From Megaustenia siamemsis (Eukaryota; Mollusca; Gastropoda; Stylommatophora; Ariophantidae), in the NCBI GenBank assembly GCA_032433765.1, contig JAVIAB010000051.1:154848554-154912553 (forward strand): a stretch of 64,000 nucleotides of DNA, in the 5' to 3' direction. The position numbers were made by a program, and so were the translations under genes. Of the stretch, positions 57,130 to 64,000 are shown in pieces. How positions within the stretch are numbered: position 1 is the stretch's first letter; every line of letters starts with the position of its first letter. A model generated the notes under the pieces. The model had not been told where the DNA came from. It searched no databases and saw nothing but the letters and a program-made list of their open reading frames with translations.

Positions 57130-57930
57130 ATCAGTCTTAGTTTATAGAAGCGAAACCATAAGCTTTAAGGGAGAATCGACAATCTTGGTTGAAAGCTTCC
57201 CCAGTAGAAGGCAAGCAGATCTGAAACCGCCTGCTGCATCGTTGGGCAGACCCTGTTTAGGGTCAAAGGTTATTGGAGTAAACCAAACACAAATCTGAGG
57301 GCATACAAGGGGAAACCACCATTGTATTTCCCAAGAGAGATGGAAATTCATAATACTTTATGGAAGTAGTGTAACCCATTACTGGGAAATGACGTTAACT
57401 GGGCACCAGCGGCGTCACCGCTGTCTTGTAGGGATTATCAAGATACCGTATGCAAAATGAAAACTAACAACTTGATAACTTTTGGAATGTGTAGTGTCAG
57501 AAGCACTTAAAGAGTTAGGCAGCTCGGAAAATGTAACACAAGAAGTGGAAAGAATGAAAAACAATGTTTTGGGACTGGCAGAGATGAGGGGGAGAGGAGC
57601 TGAAAGCAGGGACTCTTAGAACATTACAAAATAATTTACTCGGGTAGAAGGGGGGGGGGTGAAATAACTGCGAAAGAGGATTTAGAATTATTGTAGACAG
57701 AACAACAAACTGTAAATATCATCATTGAGGTAAACAGTGCAAGCCATATTAGGTAGCAGTAGTAATGGGAGATCAACACGTGGATTTGGACTAGACGAAG
57801 TAACCGCAATAGGAGAATGACAAATATACTGGGCTAGAGAAAACCATCTGATTGTTGGAAATACCTGCTTCTAACAACGGCCAGTAGCTTGAGGGCGTGC
57901 TACAAGGGAGGACTCTCGATGTCAAAACAA
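57130..57930 (+). pseudogene. LINE 5' region and endonuclease start, decayed (family D1)
   Basis: About 320 bp of probable 5' UTR (ACCAGCGGCGTCACCGCTGT near 57400) precede broken frames that recall the APE endonuclease N-terminus: ITFGMCSVRS (for WNVRTL), an ENEKQ... LGLAEMRG-like block near 57550-57595, a YSGR block near 57635, and AREN-LIVGNTCF near 57830-57875 (for the NLVIGNTWF segment). This is the only 5' LINE end in the window. It stops at about 57930 against an unrelated family A fragment in the opposite orientation. Confidence 0.72.
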
Positions 57931-57942
57931 AGATCAAATAGG

Positions 57943-58390
57943 TGATCATGTCTCTCCACAACTTTCGATCTCGACTACTATCTATCATTTCTGTTGTTGA
58001 CCTTCTGTCAAAACATTCCCTTAGGCTGTCTGATATTTTTTCTCTTTGCTTTCCTCTATCTCTTCGTCGCTCATTTTTCTCAGTTGTCACAATATATTAC
58101 AGCTGTTCCCTTCTCATTACATGGCCAAAAAATTATGAATATTTCTTCCTAATATTGGATATTAGCTTTCTCTTTTTGTTATAGCCTCTTTCAGAACGTT
58201 TTCATTACTCTTCTTAGCTGCCCATGGTATTCTCAACAATCTTCTGTAAAACTAAATTTCTACAACCTCCAGTAATTGTTTGGTCTTGTTTGTCCTATTG
58301 TCCATACCATGATTCACTTCCAAATGTTAAGACTAGCTCTACATAACATTTCAGAAATCTTTTTCTTTGTTTCTACTGTCAAGATAAATC
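57943..58390 (-). pseudogene. RTE family A fragment
   Basis: Minus strand: AILGRLLRIPWAAKKSN-like region, then a FLGHVMRREQL-like region and RRDRGKQREKISDSLRE with RKLWRDMIT. It lacks the TGATGATG tail seen elsewhere because its 3' end is cut at 57943. Broken by several indels. Confidence 0.83.
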
Positions 58391-58413
58391 AAACAGCTTT
58401 ATAAGGCATAATG

Positions 58414-58414
<1 letters not shown>

Positions 58415-58504
<90 letters not shown>

Positions 58505-58510
58505 CATATC
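58415..58510. repeat. (TA)n microsatellite
   Basis: About 45 TA units with few interruptions (TACATA near 58488 and 58503). Confidence 0.98.
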
Positions 58511-58611
58511 TATCTATTGACCTTTCGAGCCGTAACCGGCCCATAGGGCGTAGACCAAGATACACCTTCTCCTATATGAATTTTTGTTCTAGCAGTTTTC
58601 TTTTAAAGATA

Positions 58612-58975
58612 TTTTAAAATCTGTCTCTGTTCTGTGCAAGCAGTTCTATCTCACCGAGGGAGCCGATTCCTGCTTCTCTTGCCTCTCCCATCAATGTTCC
58701 TCTCAGTGTCTCCCTGGGTCTTCCTCCCTTTCCTTCACCTGTTGTTTCCCACATGAGGGCCTGCCCTGCTATTCGACCACCATCTCTTCTCATCACATGT
58801 CCAACGTATGACCATCGTCTTTTCTTTACCACCGAAGACACTAGTGGTTGACTGGCGATTATCTGCAATCTCCTCGCCTGCCCTGAATTCGTTCCATTCC
58901 ACACCAAGCATTTTCCTTAGACATCTATTTTCAAATGCGTTCAACCCGTCTCCATATCTCTTGTATATATACATA
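58612..58975 (-). pseudogene. LINE family E, RT C-terminal fragment
   Basis: Minus strand: KRYGDGLNAFENRCLRKMLG, then a frame change near 58800, then RRWSYVGHVMRRDGGRIAGQ and GRPRETLRGTLMG, ending LGEIELLAQNRDRF. This is the RT thumb and basic tail of an RTE-like element distinct from families A to C. One frame change separates the two halves. Sits next to the (TA)n run. Confidence 0.85.
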
Positions 58976-59076
58976 TATATAAGTCGAAAAGATTAATTAT
59001 TAATTCATTGCAGCGACCGTTTGTTATTTTTCCTTAACACCAAACAAATTGTTTCGTTCCACAGTTGATTTAAATA

Positions 59077-59409
59077 GTAAGTAAAGTACCCCCCGTCACG
59101 CCAAGTGGCGTATAGGGAAATATGGTGTTAGTGACCCTATATTTTACAGACCTTCAGCACATGATTTTTGGGGTAATGTGGTCGGTATTACGCCCGTGCT
59201 GCTTTTACTTTCCCAGAAAAAATCCGGTACCCATTTAAGGCTGGGTGAACCCGGAGCCGTCGGTTGGGATCGAACCCTACCCCTTGTCCGTAGTAGTCCA
59301 GTTCACTAACCACTGAGCTATCGCGGCTCCTACTAATTTTTAGGGAATTAGTAAAACCAGGTGTCCTCGCCAGGGTACGAACCCCGGCTGTTGCCGTGGT
59401 AAGCCAACC
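59077..59409 (-). mobile_element. Composite SINE: second tRNA-like head plus full-length S1, 13-bp target-site duplication
   Basis: GTTGATTTAAATA stands at 59064-59076 and 59410-59422. Within the 333-bp insert, read on the minus strand, a first tRNA-like segment (GGTTGGCTTACCACGG, B-box-like GGTTCGTACCC) spans 59409 to about 59340. A complete S1 SINE follows (GCCGCGATAGCTCAGTGGTT, GGGTTCGATCC, body to 59083). Because one duplication encloses both, they inserted as a unit. Confidence 0.88.
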
Positions 59410-59422
59410 GTTGATTTAAATA

Positions 59423-61047
59423 AATCTTTTATTTTTATTTCACGAAACAGAACCAAGATGACGCACCGAAACTGCTCTACAACTCCTCACCGTAATCACT
59501 ACGTGCGAGGCTACAATACGTACCAACAACTTCAACATATTTCTACTTACGTGTTTAAGAGTTTCAAACAATCTATACCAAAGAAACAAAAACGTGAAAC
59601 CAATGAAAACTGTTGTTTTCTGGGTCGCCATTAATCCTGTTATGTAAGCCATGGTTTCTTATATTTGACAAAACAAGTGCGTGAACTGAAGGCATGTTGT
59701 GCAGGAACGTTATTACTTCTGTGGGTATTTATTTAAAAAGCACGTCTAAATAAACGTGTTAATAGTTCCGACCTTTTCTGAGCGTTATGTTGATTTGTGA
59801 TGTTTTTATAAAGGAAGAGAACACCGAGATGGGGGTAGGGGATGACCAAAAATTAACACAGTTATTGATAACCCCCCACCCCCTTCCTATCCCCACCTTA
59901 CGGACAAGTCTTTGGTTGAAACTGCACAATCTAACATCCAGATTAGCAACAAAGCCGTGAGATCAATTTGTAAAATTCCCAAAGAAGAAAACTGTGATTC
60001 TCACAACAGACCTGCCAACCTCTGGTTTGAAAATAATTGGGCAATTAAGAGATTCTAGGCTGGCATAGACTGCCGTTCACTAAGAAAATAAAGAGCTTTT
60101 CGGGAGGGCGGGATAAACAAAAATTCAATTTCATCGCGTCCTTCCCATCTTTATTATACATTTTTTTTGCGTGTGTGTAATCTGCATGGATATCTACGTT
60201 TTTTAAAAACTTTCTGTAAAATGTCATAATTATAAACAGATTGACGGGAAATAGTTTTCCTTCTCAAATTGTCACGTGGTGGCGAACTTTCAATGTATCG
60301 GTTAGTGCCTACGATCGGCGCTAGACTTCAACTAAATAGATTAGCCTAACTACAGTCTCTGGCGTACTTTAATAAATATCCGAGCCCAAAAAAAGAATGG
60401 GATAAATCTCTAAAGGATTACCCATTACATAACACAAATAACTAGGACATATAACGAGCTGGTGGTAGTCGGGTTGCAACTAGAAGAAAGCTGCTCTAAA
60501 CCATGGTACCGAGTTCTATACTAAGAATAGACGATGGCGAGAAAACGAAACTGGTTTTAGAACTGACATTCACTGCACTAATGCAGCCTGCCCCTAGAAT
60601 TTGTCAAGTCGCTTACGGTTAAGTTATTTTTAGACATGTCAACGATGGGAGCCGTCAGTAATTAAGTTACGTCTTGGTGCGATTTCAAAATTGTGGTCAA
60701 CTGGTTAGATACTCATTTAAAACGATAATGTCTGGAGTTTACAGACTGGAATGAGTAATTGTGTTGGCGACACAAGGGAGAATTTCATTTTAAAAAGAGA
60801 AGTAAAGTAGATAGAAATATTTTTTTATTATTGAAAGGTTTAAAAAAGAAGACAAAGAGAGCTGGAAAAAATAACTAAAGATTTAAAACCTAAAAAAAAC
60901 CTAAGAGGCGTGAACGGAAAGATAAATGAATCAATATAAAGAATAAAGTATGGACTAAAACAATGAAGGTACAATACAGGCGTCATGCCATAAAATATAT
61001 TAAATATCAAGAAGAGTGTTGAAACAGAAACAGCCAAAGTTAATGTG
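59423..61047. other. Unassigned sequence
   Basis: Two or three 60-99 codon frames on the minus strand show no recognisable domain. Poly-A/T runs and CCCCACCCCC near 59870. No array or element recognised up to the 16-bp array. Confidence 0.4.
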
Positions 61048-63823
61048 TGAGACCTGCAACCTGCGAGATCTTCAACCTGCGAGATCTTCAACCTATGAGA
61101 CCTGCAACCTGCGAGATCTTCAATCTGTGAGATCTTCAACCTGCGAGATCTTCAACCTATGAGACCTGCAACCTGCGAGATCTTCAATCTGTGAGATCTT
61201 CAACCTGTGAGACCTGCAACCTGCGAGATCTTCAATCTGTGAGATCTTCAACCTGTGAGACCTGCAACCTGCGAGATCTTCAACCTGTGAGATCTTCAAC
61301 CTATGAGACCTGCAACCTGCGAGATCTTCAACCTGTGAGACCTGCAACCTGCGAGATCTTCAACCCGTGAGACCTGCAACTTGCGAGATTTTCAACCTAT
61401 GAGATCTTCAACCTATGAGACCTGCAACATGCGAGATCTTCAACCCGTGAGACCTGCAACCTGCGAGATCTTCAACCCGTGAGACCTGCAACTTGCGAGA
61501 TTTTCAACCTATGAGATCTTCAACCTATGAGACCTGCAACCTGCGAGATCTTCAACCTGCGAGATCTTCAACCTGTGAGATCTTCAACCTGCGAGATCTT
61601 CAACCTGTGAGATCTTCAACCTGTGAGATCTTCAACCTGCGAGATCTTCAACCTGTGAGATCTTCAACCTGTGAGATCTTCAACCTGTGAGATCTTCAAC
61701 CTGTGAGATCTTCAACCTGTGAGACCTGCAACCTGCGAGATCTTCAACCCGTGAGACCTGCAACTTGCGAGATTTTCAACCTATGAGATCTTCAACCTAT
61801 GAGACCTGCAACCTGCGAGATCTTCAACCTGCGAGATCTTCAACCTGTGAGATCTTCAACCTGTGAGATCTTCAACCTGCGAGATCTTCAACCTGTGAGA
61901 TCTTCAACCTGTGAGATCTTCAACCTGCGAGATCTTCAACCTGTGAGATCTTCAACCTGTGAGATCTTCAACCTGTGAGATCTTCAACCTGTGAGATCTT
62001 CAACCTGTGAGACCTGCAACCTGCGAGATCTTCAACATGTGAGATCTTCAACATGTGAGATCTTCAACATGTGAGATCTTCAACCTGTGAGATCTTCAAC
62101 ATGTGAGATCTTCAACATGTGAGATCTTCAACCTGTGAGATCTTCAACCTGTGAGATCTTCAACCTGTGAGACCTGCAACCTGCGAGATCTTCAACCTGT
62201 GAGATCTTCAACCTGTGAGATCTTCAACCTGTGAGACCTGCAACCTGCGAGATTTCAACCTGTGAGATCTTCAACCTGTGAGACCTGCAACTTGCGAGAT
62301 TTTCAACCTGTGAGATCTTCAACCTGTGAGATCTTCAACATGTGAGATCTTCAACCTGTGAGATCTTCAACATGTGAGATCTTCAACCTGTGAGACCTGC
62401 AACTTGCGAGATTTTCAACCTGTGAGATCTTCAACCTGTGAGATCTTCAACATGTGAGATCTTCAACCTGTGAGATCTTCAACCTGTGAGATCTTCAACC
62501 TGTGAGATCTTCAACATGTGAGATCTTCAACCTGTGAGATCTTCAACATGTGAGATCTTCAACATGTGAGATCTTCAACCTGTGAGATCTTCAACCTGTG
62601 AGATCTTCAACCTGTGAGACCTTCAACCTGTGAGATCTTCAACCTGTGAGATCTTCAACCTGTGAGACCTTCAACCTGTGAGATCTTCAACCTGTGAGAT
62701 CTTCAACCTGTGAGATCTTCAACATGTGAGATCTTCAACCTGTGAGATCTTCAACCTGTGAGATCTTCAACCTGTGAGACCTTCAACCTGTGAGATCTTC
62801 AACCTGTGAGATCTTGAACATGTGAGATCTTCAACCTGTGAGACCTGCAACCTGCGAGATCTTCAACCTGTGAGACCTGCAACCTGCGAGATCTTCAACC
62901 TGTGAGACCTTCAACCTATGAGATCTTCAACCTGTGAGACCTTCAACCTGCGAGATCTTCAACCTGTGAGACCTTCAACCTGTGAGACCTTCAACCTGTG
63001 AGACCTTCAACCTGCGAGATCTGCAACCTGCGAGATCTTCAACCTGTGAGACCTTCAACCTGTGAGACCTTCAACCTGCGAGATCTTCAACCTGTGAGAC
63101 CTTCAACCTGTGAGACCTTCAACCTGTGAGACCTTCAACCTGTGAGACCTTCAACCTGCGAGATCTGCAACCTGTGAGACCTTCAACCTGTGAGACCTTC
63201 AACCTATGAGGTCATCAACCTATGAGATCTTCAACCTATGAGACCTGCAACCTGTGAGATCTGCAACCTGCGAGGTCTTCAACCTATGAGGTCATCAACC
63301 TATGAGGTCATCAACCTATGAGATCTTCAACCTATGAGGTCATCAACCTGTGAGACCTTCAACCTGTGAGACCTTCAACCTGCGAGATCTGCAACCTGCG
63401 AGATCTTCAACCTGTGAGACCTTCAACCTGTGAGACCTTCAACCTGCGAGATCTTCAACCTGTGAGACCTTCAACCTGTGAGACCTTCAACCTGTGAGAC
63501 CTTCAACCTGTGAGACCTTCAACCTGCGAGATCTGCAACCTGTGAGACCTTCAACCTGTGAGACCTTCAACCTATGAGGTCATCAACCTATGAGATCTTC
63601 AACCTATGAGACCTGCAACCTGTGAGATCTGCAACCTGCGAGGTCTTCAACCTATGAGGTCATCAACCTATGAGGTCATCAACCTATGAGATCTTCAACC
63701 TATGAGGTCATCAACCTGTGAGATCTGCAACCTGCGAGATCTTCAACCTGTGAGATCTTAAACCTGTGAGATCTTCAACCTATGAGACCTGCAACCTGCG
63801 AGATCTTCAACCTGTGAGATCGA
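61048..63823. repeat. Minisatellite, 16-bp unit, about 174 copies, with 368-bp higher-order block
   Basis: Unit GAGATCTTCAACCTGT, with GAGACCTGCAACCTGC, GAGGTCATCAACCTAT and CATGTGAG variants. Variant order is identical around 63020-63380 and 63388-63750, a 368-bp (23-unit) block duplication. Open frames such as 61120-61347 on the minus strand are artefacts. The longest array in the window. Confidence 0.97.
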
Positions 63824-63992
63824 ACCACAAAGATAAAACTAACTCACAATTAATGAACAACAATGTCAACTCTTCCACAGATCGTCATGGAGTCACCACA
63901 AAGATAAAACTAACTCACAATTAATGAACAACAATGCCAACTCTTCCACAGATCATCATGCAGTAACCACAAAGATAAAACTGCTCAATTTT
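63824..63992. repeat. Tandem repeat, 71-bp unit, about 2.4 copies
   Basis: Starts ACCACAAAGATAAAACTAAC at 63824, 63895 and 63966. The third copy is truncated or diverges before the window ends. Confidence 0.93.
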
Positions 63993-64000
63993 TGCTTCCC

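Overview
This window looks like intergenic DNA from an invertebrate animal, most likely a mollusc and plausibly a gastropod. The evidence is: many decayed LINE retrotransposons, mostly of the RTE (BovB-like) type with TGA-repeat 3' ends; several tRNA-derived SINEs with target-site duplications; a decayed hAT transposase; and one decayed gene for a secreted or surface protein that mixes EGF-like repeats with a galactose-binding-like domain, a combination I associate with molluscs. Base composition is AT-rich. There are no operons, Shine-Dalgarno sites or CRISPR arrays. I see no intact host gene.

The dominant feature is tandem repetition. At least 25 separate minisatellite arrays, with units of 13 to 74 bp, fill about 23 kb, or roughly a third of the window. 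The largest are at 2507-4110 (55 bp), 10826-12185 (60 bp), 21243-23012 (38/44 bp), 33423-35691 (31 bp), 41618-42806 (22 bp), 46140-48536 (45 bp), 50288-52112 (41 bp), 55945-57068 (20 bp) and 61048-63823 (16 bp). Many long reading frames here are only array units whose length is a multiple of three, or a period with no stop codon in any frame; they should not be called genes.

Layout: 1-2195 is the only long unbroken non-repetitive frame, a LINE endonuclease-reverse transcriptase on the minus strand that runs off the left edge. 2.2-9.7 kb holds arrays, a SINE, and LINE fragments at 6.1-7.2 and 7.9-8.3 kb. 10.0-13.6 kb is a LINE whose reverse transcriptase contains a 60-bp array and a nested second LINE. 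14-16.3 kb holds a dispersed repeat, a perfect 22-bp hairpin, a SINE and a 20/40-bp array. 18-25.4 kb contains a segmental duplication plus an inverted pair of related minisatellites. 25.7-29.8 kb has a 622-bp element with a 17-bp target-site duplication and two LINE copies. 33.2-35.8 kb is a SINE split by a 31-bp array. 37-43.8 kb has a LINE, a hAT transposase and two arrays. 46-52 kb is arrays plus a LINE. 52.5-54.0 kb is the EGF/lectin-like pseudogene. 54-64 kb returns to arrays, LINE fragments and a composite SINE.

The recurring theme is that several arrays appear to have grown out of the sequence of a mobile element (clearest at 10826-12185 and 33423-35691, also 14285-14460, 54045-54970, 38104-38217 and perhaps 2166-2421). 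Mobile elements therefore seem to supply the seeds of minisatellites in this genome, and some arrays in turn received later insertions. All identifications are by eye from translated motifs and direct comparison of copies within the window; no database search was possible.
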